Below, in pieces: positions 46,005 through 58,153 of a stretch of 64,000 bases of DNA (position 1 is its first letter; each line of letters begins with the position of its first letter). Below the pieces are notes generated by a model. It was not told the origin of the DNA and searched no databases. It was given only the letters and a program-made list of their open reading frames with translations. The DNA comes from Mermis nigrescens (lineage: Eukaryota > Nematoda > Enoplea > Mermithida > Mermithidae): NCBI GenBank assembly GCA_036768485.1, contig JAVLUZ010000154.1:5002724-5066723 (forward strand). Reading direction: 5' to 3'. Position numbers and translations under genes: made by a program.

Positions 46005-46129
46005 GATGAAGCAAGTATATATGCAATCTAGTTTATGGAACGAAATAGAAAGTCTGGCAAACAGCTGGCACGTACAACAAAAAGATCCAAGAACCTTAAT
46101 TCGGTCATTTCTATACCTGATCTCAAGGG

Positions 46130-46512
46130 GAGTTTCGCCGCCGCCCCAGAAAAATTCCAACCCCTCCAGAAATTTTTTCACCGCCCCCCCCCAGAATTCG
46201 CGATTTTCCAAAAGTTTCCGGAAATTTGCTGAAAATTCGTAGAAAATGTGCTGTTTCAAGCAATTTTAGGTAGGTATCTATTTGCTCAAAAGTGTCAAAT
46301 TTTCGGCGTTTCGCACCATATTTTTTAGGTAGGTACCAAGAACTTATTCGACTTGTTCGATTTTTTCAAAATTTTTTCAAAACATCGTCAGAAACGCCAA
46401 AAACGACGCGTTTGACGCGTATTCATACACCATTTTCGGACCCAAAAAAGACACCTTAAAATTTCACCCCCACCCATAAAAGAATTCCCGTGCTGTACAT
46501 GTCTGGTCATTC
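46130..46512 (+). mobile_element. M3-type MITE directly upstream of the MDC1-like start
   Basis: Blocks gccccagaaaaattcc, agaattcgcgattttcc, catcgtcagaaacgccaaaa and the end aattcccgtgctgtacatgt. It begins about 125 bp upstream of the ATG, where a promoter or 5' UTR would be expected. Confidence 0.6.
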
Positions 46513-47164
46513 ACCGTCCCTGCAAAGCTACAGATATTTTATCCCTCTAAAATATACATGTAAGCGAGGAATGGGGATCCCCCACACAAAGTCGGCCGCC
46601 CCCGACCCCTAGCCAGGAAATTTTTGATTCCTGCACCCTGATTCCTGTAGGGCTAAAAGGATTGCGATTACTAATTTTTATTTTGGCGCGAAGCGCCGAA
46701 AATTTTTTCACCTTAAATATGGTGAGAATCTAAGGAATAACCTCTCGCCGGAAAATTTTGTGAAAAAGCACCTTGAAGTTAAATTGTAAACATGAAAATT
46801 TACATAAAATCAGCCCAATTTTCAGTCTAAAAATAGTCAAAGTTCATCACTAAACTTCTTTGTCATTGCCAAAGAATGTCAATCATTCTCGCTCCATGAA
46901 GGGTCATTTTTTCTGCGTGAAACCTGAAAAAAACAGAATACATACCACACATTTCCATAGGGGTAGGAGGGTGGGGGGTATTACCCCCCTCAGGGTCCAA
47001 GACTCAAGTCCCTGTCAGACGATTTCTGGTGAAAACCTTCGAATTTTTTTTAACCTAATTTTAGTATAGCAAAAGTGCACCTAATTATTAGAATTTCACG
47101 AAGTGATACAGTAATTTTGAATGTAAGCAAGTGTAAAAAGGCAAACTATCACTATAAAACATGC

Positions 47165-47740
47165 ATGTAACAGCTCAAAATTTTCGGAGAGAGGCTCCTC
47201 GGCATACAAGTAACGGCTGGAAATTTCAGGCAGAGGTCCCTGACCATTTTTAGAAGGGGGGGGGGGTTAGCGACCCAAATTCTAAGTCAAAAATGAGAAA
47301 AACACCTGAAAATAGCTAAAAAAAGCGCAAGTTTTCGCCAAAAATGTGGGAGGGTGGTCAAAAATTTTCTGACCTTGGAGGGGGTTCGGGGCTCGAAAAC
47401 GTGGGTGGTGGATGGCCCAAAACCCCTGTTACATGTATATTTATCGGCCATTTTTAGGGGAGAAGCGACTCCGATTTTCGGCCAAACGGGCACAAACACC
47501 TAAAAATAGCCAAAAAGCGCAAGTTTTCGCCAAGAATGGGGGAGGATGAGTCAAAATTCTCTGACGTTGGGGGGGTGTGGGGAGGACGTCCAACCCTGGG
47601 TGGGGAATTCCCCAAAGCCCTCCTGTACACGTATGGTTTTCAGCCATTTTTAGAAGGGGAGGTGGGTAAATTACCACCAATTTTCGGCCGAAAATAGCAA
47701 AAACGCACCTAAAAATGGCCAAAAAATGCAGGTTTTCGCC
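47165..47740 (+). repeat. Tandem/nested M2 MITEs
   Basis: At least two full and one partial forward M2 copies in a row (gcatgtaacagctcaaaatt; cccctgttacatgtatat; cctgtacacgtatgg), each with ggccgaaaatag/ccaaaaa and ccaagaatgggggagg-like blocks. Confidence 0.65.
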
Positions 47741-47814
47741 AAAGATCGATTTCGACTGTTGCATCTATTTTTGGAGCCATTTTTATGCAATGTTAAAATA
47801 CTTTCTATTAGTTA

Positions 47815-48898
47815 TGTCCTGGTGCCGCTTTTTTTACCGGTGCCGGTACCCCTGTACCGGCGCCGGTGCTGGTGCTACATTAGCATATTATATAGTGTAC
47901 TATGCTTCTTCAAAAAGGATTAAATTTGTACCTATTTTTCACCGGATATACATATTGAGGGCAAAATTTCATTTGGCTAGTAACGACTTCATTATTTTTA
48001 ATTTATAAATACATATTAATTTTCTCACTTAAGCATTAAACAAACAAAAAAATTGTAATAAAATTGAAATTCGAAGAAAAATTAAAGTTAAATAGTGTAT
48101 TATAAGTTTAAGTGTAGCGCAATCAAGATTGCTTGTGCAGTAGTTGATTCTTTAGTCAAATCGAAATTTGGTTTTAGTGCATTAGTTAAATATTCAACTA
48201 GTAAGAAACAAACATGAAAATAGCCACAAAAACTTTTTAAGGTTAAATTATTTGAGTTTATCATTTCACATTTTCAGAAGCCTCTGAAAACAAACATGGG
48301 ATATATTAGTAATGCAAAAGATTTACATAGAAGTTCATTTACAAAGTTTTAACAAGCTTTCTCTGAATAATTTGCAGGAAAAAGTTTTGCATAAAAATTA
48401 TTTTAAAATTCTAGCTGCGTTTCACGATCTTCTGCTCACGAAAGGAAAAATAAAAATGGATTTGATGAAATTAAGTTGAAAACTACTCTGTAGTACTCAT
48501 CCTTCTTGCCTACAGATGGTAGAATTAGAAGAACTTTCCACTCTATATGTCGATGTTTTTAATTTTAATTTACTTTATTTATTAGTGTCCACGCTTCTTG
48601 CCGTTAATTGATGTTTTCAATAAGATGTGTTTCGTTAAATGAATAATTCATTTTTAAAGCTCGAAGACTTGTTCTGAAGTTCAGTCAAAATGCTTCAATA
48701 TGCTAATCAGAAGATTTTATTAAAAAATGCTACCTTTTTGCGCCTTTATTCATTAAATTGGTGATAAATGAGCTTTAATTATTCTTTTTATACTAATTTT
48801 TTCTCTTCTATCTAGCACCGGCACCGGCGCCGGTACCAGCCTAGCACCGACCCGGTGCCGGTGCTTAAGCACCGGCGCCGGTGCCGATGCCCAGGACA
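47815..48898. mobile_element. Element with GC-rich palindromic ends
   Basis: Inverted ends TGTCCTGGTGCCG and, inwards from the right, TGTCCTGGGCATCGGCACC. Subterminal ggtgccggtaccc and caccggcgccggtgcc clusters at 47823-47876 and 48817-48888. Interior is AT-rich with no coding. No convincing target duplication. Resembles the GC-rich ends of the hAT relic. Confidence 0.6.
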
Positions 48899-49379
48899 TC
48901 ACTACTTTCTATGAAAAGTGATATTAATTTTATCGTTTTTCAGTATTTTTTAGGAAATTTCAAAAATTTTCGGCGCTTTGCGCAAAATATCACCTAATAT
49001 ACTGTATTTAGATTCAAGCGGGGGCATTAAACACTCCAAAATCAATCTTTGTGTATAATCTAGGCATCTTTAAGCAGATTCAAATATCTTTTGTATCTAT
49101 TTCTACTGTTTTCAAAAATTTTATGCAAAAATAAGTACTATTTAATAACTTTGCACTTTTTTGCCGTTCAAAGATAAAATTGACTAATTTATCTTGATGC
49201 TGCATTGAATTTATAAGCGCGTGGTGCTTATTAAAAGATTTAATTGGCATATTACACTTTCTGTGATATTTCTGATTTTGTAGTACAAGTTGTTTTAGCT
49301 TTTTCAGTCGAGTTTTATGTGTAAATTTCATCGAAAGCCTAAAAAATTTCGGCGCGAACTAATATTATCAACTAAATTC

Positions 49380-49590
49380 AGGCTGAATTCTCACATTTAG
49401 GGCCACGGTTTCTTTTTGCATTCGTTTAAGATTTTTCCCGATGTACAAAGACTTTTCAGAACCGTCGTTGTACATGTACAATGATTTTTGGGAAGACAAA
49501 AAGTGTAAAAAGATGTGAAATACCCGAAGATTTTCGGTGCTTCGCGCCGAAATCAGTAATTGTCTGTCCCATATATCTTTAAAATAGTAG
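49380..49590. mobile_element. M5 fragment
   Basis: cccgatgtacaaagactttt, gtacatgtacaatgattt, gggaagacaaaaagtg and ggtgcttcgcgccgaaa follow the left half of M5. Confidence 0.6.
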
Positions 49591-50539
49591 AATTTGCATT
49601 GAATGGGAAATGTCAAATATTTAGAAATACAGAAATTACTTAAGATACACCACAGTGGTCGCGCTTAGGTCGACGTAAATTGGGTATCTACATGTGATTC
49701 TGCATTCAGCTGTTTGAATCTTCAAAAACTTAGGTCGAGAAGATGCTTGCTTAGGTCGAGAAGAGGCTAATTAAAGAAACCCATAGCTTTTGTAATATTG
49801 ATCATAGACGAATGAAATTTTTTTCCGCGCTTTCTTTCAACATGTTCTAAGTACTGAGCAAAAAAATCCACTCTTCTGAAGTTTAATTCTTCGTATTCTG
49901 AAAGTACCATATTCTTAAGTTACTCCCCAAATAACATTAAATCAGTCAAAAATTTTGAAATTTTACCTCTCTAAAGCGCATTTTCGCATTACAAAAATTT
50001 CCCACAAATGCCAGCGAAGCACAAAAATTGGAATTTTTCAAATGCGTTCGACAAACAGACCAAAATGTGGAAAAAAACGGCACAGTACAGTGATCAGAGC
50101 ATTGGCTAGAAACATGGATAACTTTTCTTATTGAGAGGCTAACTGTATACTCTAGCTTATGTCGGCGTCAAGACAAGACAAGACAAGAAAATATTTATAG
50201 TCCAGAAATAATACACGAAATTTGGTAAAAAAGTTTTTTTTCAAAATTTTCAACCTTCAGTCAGCAATAACTCTGTAATGCTTAAAGTGTACATGCAGCA
50301 TAGGTATAGCCTGAATTTTTGCCAGGGGATCCCAAGAGATTTTTTGCAATTAAAACCCCATAAAAATGAGCGAGAGTTGTTAAATGATGAGTTTTTGGGC
50401 TTTTCGCATCGTCCTGTACTATTTAAGCAATAGAAAATGTATAAGTGCGCAAAGCGCTAATTGTTTGGACTTTTCCTGCAGTAAAACGATAGAAAGTGCC
50501 AAAAAATGGTAATTATTTGCACTTAACTGCAAATAATGT

Positions 50540-50880
50540 AGCAGACAGCGAAATATTTTTTGCAGTCAAAAATTAGCGGCCTAGACTACAAAAAAGATTG
50601 GACACAGTGTAATATTATTCGCAGTCAAAAACCAGCGGCCCAGACTGTAAATAAGGACGGACACAGTAAAATATTATTTGCAGTCAAAAACCAGCTACAT
50701 AACTTGACTGAAAAACCAGCTACAGTCCATTATTATTTGCGGTCAGGAACCAGCGGCCTGGACAGCAAGTAATTTAGTGCGCTGTGTCATATTATTTGCA
50801 GTCTAGGCCGCTGATTTTTGTATGCAAATAATATTGCATTGTGTGCTTTATTATTTGCAGTTGACTGCAAATAATTACTG
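50540..50880. repeat. Tandem and inverted repeat with ttatttgcagtcaaaaacca units
   Basis: Four direct units of about 60 bp (starts near 50555, 50618, 50674, 50730) carry tatttgcagtcaaaaacc and agcggcctagac; the right part (50790-50860) repeats the same unit inverted (gcagtctaggccgctgattt). Confidence 0.65.
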
Positions 50881-51124
50881 CCGCCAGAAAGAAGTAATCG
50901 GCACAAAGCGCCGAATTTTTTGATTTCACGTTGCAGAACAGCTTCATGGAACCATATTGTTCAGCTCTTGAACATGTCAAAATTTTCGGTACTTGTTCAC
51001 TTTAAACCCTATCGAATTTTTTCATCTTTTTTAACATTAGGGTATATACAGGGTGAATTTTTTCCATCTTTTTATAACACCAGGGTTCTCACACGAGTTT
51101 TCCCGAGACAGAAAATAACTTTCA

Positions 51125-51193
51125 GGTGACAGGTTTTGACCCTCCAACCTATCGCTCTACAGCGCAACATGTTACCAATCGGCTAAGCCACCT
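51125..51193 (-). other. tRNA-derived (SINE-like) sequence
   Basis: On the minus strand tggcttagccgattgg matches the Pol III A box and gggtcaaaacc the B box, about 35 bp apart. The ends do not pair as a tRNA acceptor stem, so it is more likely a SINE head or tRNA pseudogene. Confidence 0.4.
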
Positions 51194-51299
51194 TCTTGTA
51201 AGAAATAAAAGCGAAGTAATGAGGGAATGGTACTTAGCATCTATACATCGACCTAGGCATCTAGGTATACATCGACCTAAGCATCTATACATCGACCGG

Positions 51300-52360
51300 A
51301 ATTTTTTTCTAATATGGTTTTGTCTCCGATTCTCCTAAAAATACTTTTTTCTGATAGATTCGAGGACGCTGAGTCCAGAAAAGAAAAGCGTTTGGGGGCT
51401 GACGAATATTTGTGGAGATAGAGCCCTTCAAACTTGCAAAAAACGTGATTATTTTAATGTTCTAAGGGCTCTATCTCCCCAAATATTCGTCAACCGCCCA
51501 AACGCTTTGTTTTTCTGGACTCACCGTCCTCGAATCTATCAGAAAAAATTGTTTTTAGGAGAATCAGTGACAAAAAAATTTTTGAAAAAATTATGCAAAA
51601 AATTATGCTAAACCCAATTTTTAACAATTCTACATTACAGTCCTGACGTTAACAAAGCCGAAGCAGGGTGTAATCGATTCGTCACGGTTATTATTTTAGA
51701 CTGGCCGTGCATATCAAATTGGTGCCAGCTGATGGTCTAAGCCTAGAGCACAATTGGGGCAAAAAATTGCCCCGCTCGCTTCGCTCGCTCCGCAATTTTC
51801 GCCCCAATTGTCTCAGGCTTAGACCATCAGCTGGCACCAATGTGAATACACTTTCTAAGCCTAAGCCTAAGATGTTCGTATAAGCAAGATGGTGAGGTGG
51901 GCAAGCATCTCTATTTGCCAAAAATTTAGCTCGCATGGATCTAATCACCAAATTTTATCTAATATGGTTTTTTCTCAATTTTCCCGAAAACAGTGTTTTT
52001 ACGCTTTTTTAGCGTCAGAACTGTAATGTAGAAATGTTAAAAATGGGGTTTTAGCATAATTTTTTTGCATAATTTTTTTTTAAAAATTTTTTTATCATCG
52101 ATTCTCCTAAAAATAATTTTTTCTGATAGATTCGACAACGCTGAGTCCAGAAATCAGAAGCGTTTAGGGGCTGACGAATATTTGTGGAGATAGAGCCCTA
52201 AGAACATCGAAATAATCACGTTTTTTGCAAGTTTGAAGGGCTCTATCTCCACAAATATTCGTCAGCCCCCTTAACGCTTTTCATTTCTGGACTCAGCGTC
52301 CTCGAATCTATCAGAAAAAATTATTTTTAGGAAAATTGGAGACAAAACCATATTAGAAAC
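51300..52360. repeat. Nested palindrome, about 1.06 kb
   Basis: The whole block is an inverted repeat whose two arms are each a hairpin: arms 51326-51428 / 51463-51565 and 52098-52199 / 52236-52341. The centre is a third palindrome, 51718-51843 (gccagctgatggtctaagcc ... reverse), whose tip is a GCGAAGC-type hairpin. Flanked on both sides by short repeats of catcgacctaagcatctat. Confidence 0.8.
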
Positions 52361-53403
52361 TTTAGCCCATCGACCTAAGCATCTATATACATTGACCTAA
52401 GCGGGAGCGACCTCGACCTAAGCAGCTTAAAACACCTTTTCAGATATACTAAGCCTAAGTCTAAGTATATTGAAGCGAAAACTTACATTTTCCTATATCT
52501 TATCAAGTAAATTATTGCAAAAGTTGATTATGAATCTGAAAAAAATGAAGAAAAAAAACCTGAAGAAAATCAAGGATTATATCATATGATAGATATATCA
52601 TAATGCTGTAATGCTGTATATACCTTTATGTTAAAAAAGATAGAAAAATTCGATAGGGGTTAAAGTGAACAAGTGCCAAATTTTCCCCAGGGCTACGCTA
52701 GTGGAGTTCATGTACCTATATTTTAATGAAATTCGGCGCGAAGCGCCGAAAAAGTTTGAATTTTTGATGGTGTAGTGTCTCAAATAATATGATTTGAATA
52801 ACCCCAAAAATCTCAATTCTTTCCAGAAAAAACTTAAAAAAACCTTCTATTAATCAAAAAACCCCAACAGCCTAAAAACCGAAAATTGGGGAAAAACGCC
52901 TAACTTGGCAACCCCGCGTGCACTACTGCAGGAATACAGTAATAACAAATTTTAAATACGCGCAGTTCTCAGCAGCACAACGTGTATCGTGTGTTCAGCT
53001 TCAGTGAAATTTTAATCTAAATATGAGAAAAATTGATCGAAATTGCAGTTTCGTGATAGGAATAATTGCAACTGTGTACCTATATGAAAATGTCCGACCG
53101 ACTGCCAAGGCAATGGCAACGCATCACTTTATTTTGGCACAGACGAATACAATCTTATCCGATAAAAGTGTATGAACTGGACCACCTTTAATCCTCCGTT
53201 TGCATTGCCCTATGCCGGAGGCATAATGGATCACTTTATGGGCATCTTTTTCTGTTCTTTTTTACCCATGAGTCCGAAACTTTGTCTAGCCTCGCTTTGG
53301 CTTCAGTTACATCGTTTTAAATGATTAAGCTTGATGAGAACTTACATATACATAGGTACAGTAGTAAAAAATAAGTATTCTTTGGCCTATTTGCGGTGAT
53401 ATC

Positions 53404-53670
53404 CACACCTGGGCGTGGGGAGTTTGGGGGTATGCACCCCCCCCCCAGAAACCAAAATACCCCCCCCCCCAGAAATCAAAATACCCCCCAGAATTCAATT
53501 TTTGAAAATTTTTTTTGTCTTTTTCGCAATTTTTTGATGCCAATGGATAGTGCTTGATGAGAAACGTCGAAAAATGGTGTTTTTATCGCCATACCACCAT
53601 TTTTAAAGCCATTTTTCGACCTTCAAAAAAATCTTGCACCCCCCCCAGAATTTTCTTGCTGCCCACGTAT
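53404..53670 (-). mobile_element. M1 MITE with 9-bp duplication GGTGATATC
   Basis: 267 bp, reverse orientation, perfect duplications at 53395-53403 and 53671-53679. Very similar to 57128 and 58923, suggesting recent spread. Confidence 0.9.
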
Positions 53671-53760
53671 GGTGATATCGCAAAGTGTCAAAATGTGAAT
53701 ATGAGGTTCTGATTCAAAATTCAGTAGTTTATTCTTTCCAGCTTAACAAATGCAACCCCT

Positions 53761-54023
53761 ACTATAGTCTGTTCCATTTCCAACGGCCCATTTTTGTTTT
53801 GCGGTTTATTAATGTAGCAGAATATTTACTGGTTAGATTGCTTCAGCATTCTTTAGATACGCCAAATGTCAAGTAAAGCACATTAAAGATCAATAAGAAA
53901 AGTTTTAAGCAACCAGTTGTTACATGAGCATAATTGAATGTGCCATTTGTGCAGTGAAAATCTATTTTAGTTATATAAGACTTTAGCGAAAAATGAGCCG
54001 TTTGGAATGGAACAGACTATAGT
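53761..54023. mobile_element. MITE with 27-bp-class terminal inverted repeats
   Basis: Ends ACTATAGTCTGTTCCATTTC and GGAATGGAACAGACTATAGT, continuing caacggccca / gagccgttt. 263 bp. TA at the very ends could be a TA target duplication. Family unknown. Confidence 0.75.
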
Positions 54024-55037
54024 GCAATCTACTTGTTAACGAAAGGATGCCATTTCACATGGTAATTACCCTTTCAAAATTTCAATGCAGTAATGCGGCT
54101 TAACAAGGGCAAACGTCTCGCTCGATAACTTTTATACTGTAGAATATCACCTTTACGGTCTTAGTTGAAAAACTTTTTACATTCTTTCAAAAACCTCACT
54201 CAAATAAAACGGAATACTTTTCCGGGATAATTCATTCCATCAGATCACCTTAAATTTGATTATTGCCCAAGTAGTAATTTGAATGGAATTGAGTTGATAA
54301 AAGTTTGCCAATTTTAGTGCTCCGTGTATGTACAATAATCCTGTAATTTGGCGCAAAGCGGTCAAAGTTAATGAAAAATTATGCAACAGCAAACTACTAG
54401 CGTGCATTACATCGACAGATATTAAAAAAAGTGGAATCATAAGCATTTCAATTTCTGCTGAAAAACATGATCGATTAAATGTACATAATTCCAAAAAACC
54501 CTAATTAAGCTACGCTTTGAAAAAAATATCAAACTGGTCAATTGAATGTTCCCGGAAAAATTAGTCACGTGATTGTCTTGAGAAGCTAAATACACACGCT
54601 AGCGGAGTAAGCTTAATCTTGACGCGCTTATTTTACCAAAATTGGTTTTAATTCCGCAAGAAAGATCAATTGTATTTGTACCGATATCATTTTCACAGAT
54701 TGCTCTCGTTTAAAGAAGAACCATATTTTCAAATTTTAATATTTGTACGTTATTCTGCTGAATAATGCATACGAATTTACTAAAATTAGAACGGTGGAGA
54801 GGAATTAAAGACAAAATTCATATCAACGGAAATGGTCAGCTACGCCTCGAAATAGAATAGGGCGAAAAAACCACTCCAACAATATATAGTTAGACGAAAT
54901 GCTCAAAAATGCAAATAGGTTTAAGCGAAAAAACGCAAGAAAACGAAAAACGTCGATTCGATCGCTAGAAATATGTCGAAGCACGAAGAGTAACGAAGGC
55001 AGTGACAGGTTCAGGATTTTTTGACAGGGGAAGGGGG

Positions 55038-55231
55038 ACACGTGAGCGTTGGGTTTGGGAGATATTACCTCCCCAGAATTCAATTTTTGAAATTTTTCTT
55101 TGTTTTTTTCGCAATTTCCTGATGCCAATAGATAGTGCTCGATGACAAACGTTAAGAAATGGTTTTCTTTTCGCCATACCACCATTTTTTAGACCATTTT
55201 AGACCATTAAAATTTCGGTGCTGCCCACCTA
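55038..55231 (-). mobile_element. M1 MITE, shortened
   Basis: Reverse copy (acacgtgagcgttgggtttg ... gctgcccacctat), with parts near both ends lost. Confidence 0.7.
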
Positions 55232-56045
55232 TGGGGAGTCGATGAAACCTCAAAGTTCATTGATAGTGTCAGAAGTTGTCCGAAAAATTCGACCTTTATG
55301 GTCAAAATAGCGGATTTTTTCGCAAACTCGAAATATTAGCGCAAAAATCGCCTTAAGCGCGCGGAAAAAACGTAAAACGCCGCTAAAGCACTTAGCTCTG
55401 TCCTGTATTACCTTACGCTTACAGTTAAATACAACGCAATGAAGAGATATGACGCCATGCGTTAAATTTTCGCTAAAAAAGAACTACAGGCTTTGAATTG
55501 AAGAGAAACCTTTCACGGACTATAAAAATTCACCAAACAATCGAACATATATTGCACTACACTCTTGTAAAGTTTCGAATGCTAATCTTAGGACTATGCT
55601 ACAGTATATCTTTTTAAGTGCGGCAAGTAACTAGTAAAAAAACACTTAATAAGTTCGGCTATTCAAACCAATCATCCAGATTCAAAATAATCGAAATTAC
55701 GCCTAATTAACAAAACAATGGGATATTTTCCGACAAATTCCCATGAAAGGAGAAATGTGGCTTCAAGATCGGAATCAGGACGGCTGAAAAGCTAATTTCT
55801 CCAGAAATAGCGGAGTTCAGAGCATTAGAAATCGTTTATTGTAAAAACTTCGATATTTAAAGACAAGGCGCAACCCAAAAACCACCTAACGCCCAGCTAG
55901 GCAATAATTTTAAAGGGAACTTTACACATCATCCGTCAAGCAACACTTTACAACATGAGCATTATATTACTCAAACAGATATCATGATGCAGTCGGGTCT
56001 AATTATAACGGTTTCATTAGCCCCAACCTAAGCTTGAAGCTCATA

Positions 56046-56312
56046 GATGGGCTGCACCAAAATTCTGGAGGGGGACAAAGGTAAAAAATGGTCTTAAAAA
56101 TGGTGGTATGGCATAAAGCACAATTTTTCAACGTTTCTCATCGAGCACTATCCATTGGCATCAAAAGATTGCGAAAAAAACAAAAAGAAATTTCAAAAAT
56201 CGAATTCTAGGTAAACTTTTTGGTTTGAGGTGAAGGGGGTATTCGGCCTTCTAGGGAGAGGGGTGGGGGTGCAGAACCCCAATCTAACCACCCCTTCCAA
56301 CGCCCACGTATG
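56046..56312 (+). mobile_element. M1 MITE
   Basis: Forward copy (atagatgggctgcaccaaaa ... caacgcccacgtatg), with an extra ctagggagaggggtggggg block near the right end. Confidence 0.75.
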
Positions 56313-57127
56313 TTGGGGCTCCCAAGCCCTTTTTACGTACGATCACCATGTGCAATCGACTTCAAAACGGTTGACGATATAATCAGAAAAAATCGACAAT
56401 GCATTACACAACGCGAATACGGTAGTGTAAACTGGATGAAAAAGAGGCGAGTAAATCCGCTCATACGCAAATGGGCGGAGAGAGAGGCAATCTGAACGAA
56501 ATGACGACGGAGCACTAACGAAACGATAACTTTACACTGTTGCAAATAAAGAAAACTAATTCATTTTACAACAATAACAAGCGATCGATCTATGCTCATC
56601 GGTGTCAGAGACGTGAACGAGCTTTTATCTTAAACCTATGCCTGATAGGCAGGCCAGCAATGTAAAGAATGCGTTATCGTAGCAAATGAATATATGCAAT
56701 TTAAGAGAAGTAAAAAGGAAAGTATGTTTTAAAAAATTTAGTAGTACTTTACACTATAATACTTTACACTTTTAAAGAATAAATAGACATGATCAATAGA
56801 GCAATTTACACCGCCCATTATCGTTCAATTCTGAACACCAGCTTTTCGTTTTGCGTCTTACGATAATTCGAAAATATTTGCTTACAAAATTTAGGACATT
56901 CTCCAATTACTTAGTCAAAGGAATTCACGACCTCGTAATTTTCTAACTTCACATCGGCGCATGTAATAAACGGAGCTAATTTCAAAAATCGAGACAATTT
57001 AATTATTAGCTTATAATTTTCTTTACACAGGATTCAACTGGCAAATTTACGACTATGCCAAAATTCAAGAAAAATTTTTATCTTTATACGTCTAGAAGAG
57101 ATGCGTGTTTCTATACTTACTCCTAAC

Positions 57128-57390
57128 CACACATGGGCGTGGGGAGTCTGGGGGGTCTGGACCCCCCAGAAACCAAAAGACCCCCCCAGAAACCAAAAGA
57201 ACCCCCCCCCCCAGAATTCAATTTTTAAAAATTTTTTTTCGTTTTTTTCGCAATTTTTTGATGCCAATGGATAGTGCTTGATGAGAAACGTCGAAAAATG
57301 GTGTTTTTATCGCCATACCACCATTTTTAAGGCCATTTTTTACCTTCAAAAAATCTTGGACCCCCCAGAATTTTCTTGCTGCCCACGTAT
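57128..57390 (-). mobile_element. M1 MITE with 9-bp duplication ACTCCTAAC
   Basis: 263 bp, perfect duplications at 57119-57127 and 57391-57399. Confidence 0.9.
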
Positions 57391-57469
57391 ACTCCTAACG
57401 CATAGCATGTGTAGTCCTCCGTTTATGCATGCACTATATTAAAGCATTGTGATAAGTTTAAACTACGGC

Positions 57470-58150
57470 AAAAAGTGCGCTCGCAGCATTGCGCTTTATA
57501 CTAGCGTACAACGGTTTATAAACTAATGTGAAAACTGCATTCGCGGTAGCGCTTTACACAATTATACTCGTTTGTGCAAACGCAACACGTTCTAAAATTG
57601 GTTTAAACTATGATGTAAAACGCGTTAACGAAAATGCGCTTTACATCGCGTTTGTGCTAGCGAAACGCGTTGGAAATCTTTTTATACTAAAGTGTAATGC
57701 ACGCTCGCAGGGACACACTTCAAACTAGCATTTTCATTTGTGCCGACGCAGCGCGTTCTTACACTTAGACAAAGGTGCAAAGTATACGCACTCGCTTCGA
57801 TCCACTTTACACTACCATAAACATATTGTGCCATCGCGACGCTTTAAGATAACCGTTTCAGCCAAGGTGTAAACTGCGCCAATACGTTTTACACAAGCAT
57901 ACATGTCCACGCTAAAGCAATGCATTCTAATCTTCAAACTAAGGTGTAAAGTTTAAATTGACTCTTCACTGGCATACATAAATGCTTACAAATTGAAACC
58001 AAAGTGTGAATTACGCATAATTCTGCTAACGCAATGCGTCAACATCGCAGTTTAACCCAAGGTGTAAAGTATGCAAATTGTGCTAACGAAATGCGTTAAA
58101 ATCGCGGTTCAAACCAAGGTGTAAACTACGCTAACACACATTACAACTGC
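57470..58150. repeat. Degenerate tandem array downstream of the unknown gene
   Basis: Units of about 60-90 bp carrying aaggtgtaaa, gctaacgaaatgcgttaa and atcgcggttcaaac in a fixed order; best preserved at 57980-58140. It ends a few bp from the stop codon of the unknown gene. Confidence 0.65.
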
Positions 58151-58153
58151 GTA

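Noticed and set aside
45834..46259. 141-codon unspliced minus ORF
   Set aside because: Its upstream part is M3 repeat read through; the MDVFEQ start and the CCG|GTAAAA donor give a better exon that joins in phase to the FHA exon.
50540..50880. CRISPR-like direct repeats
   Set aside because: Units are degenerate and adjacent without unique spacers, and the genome is an animal's.
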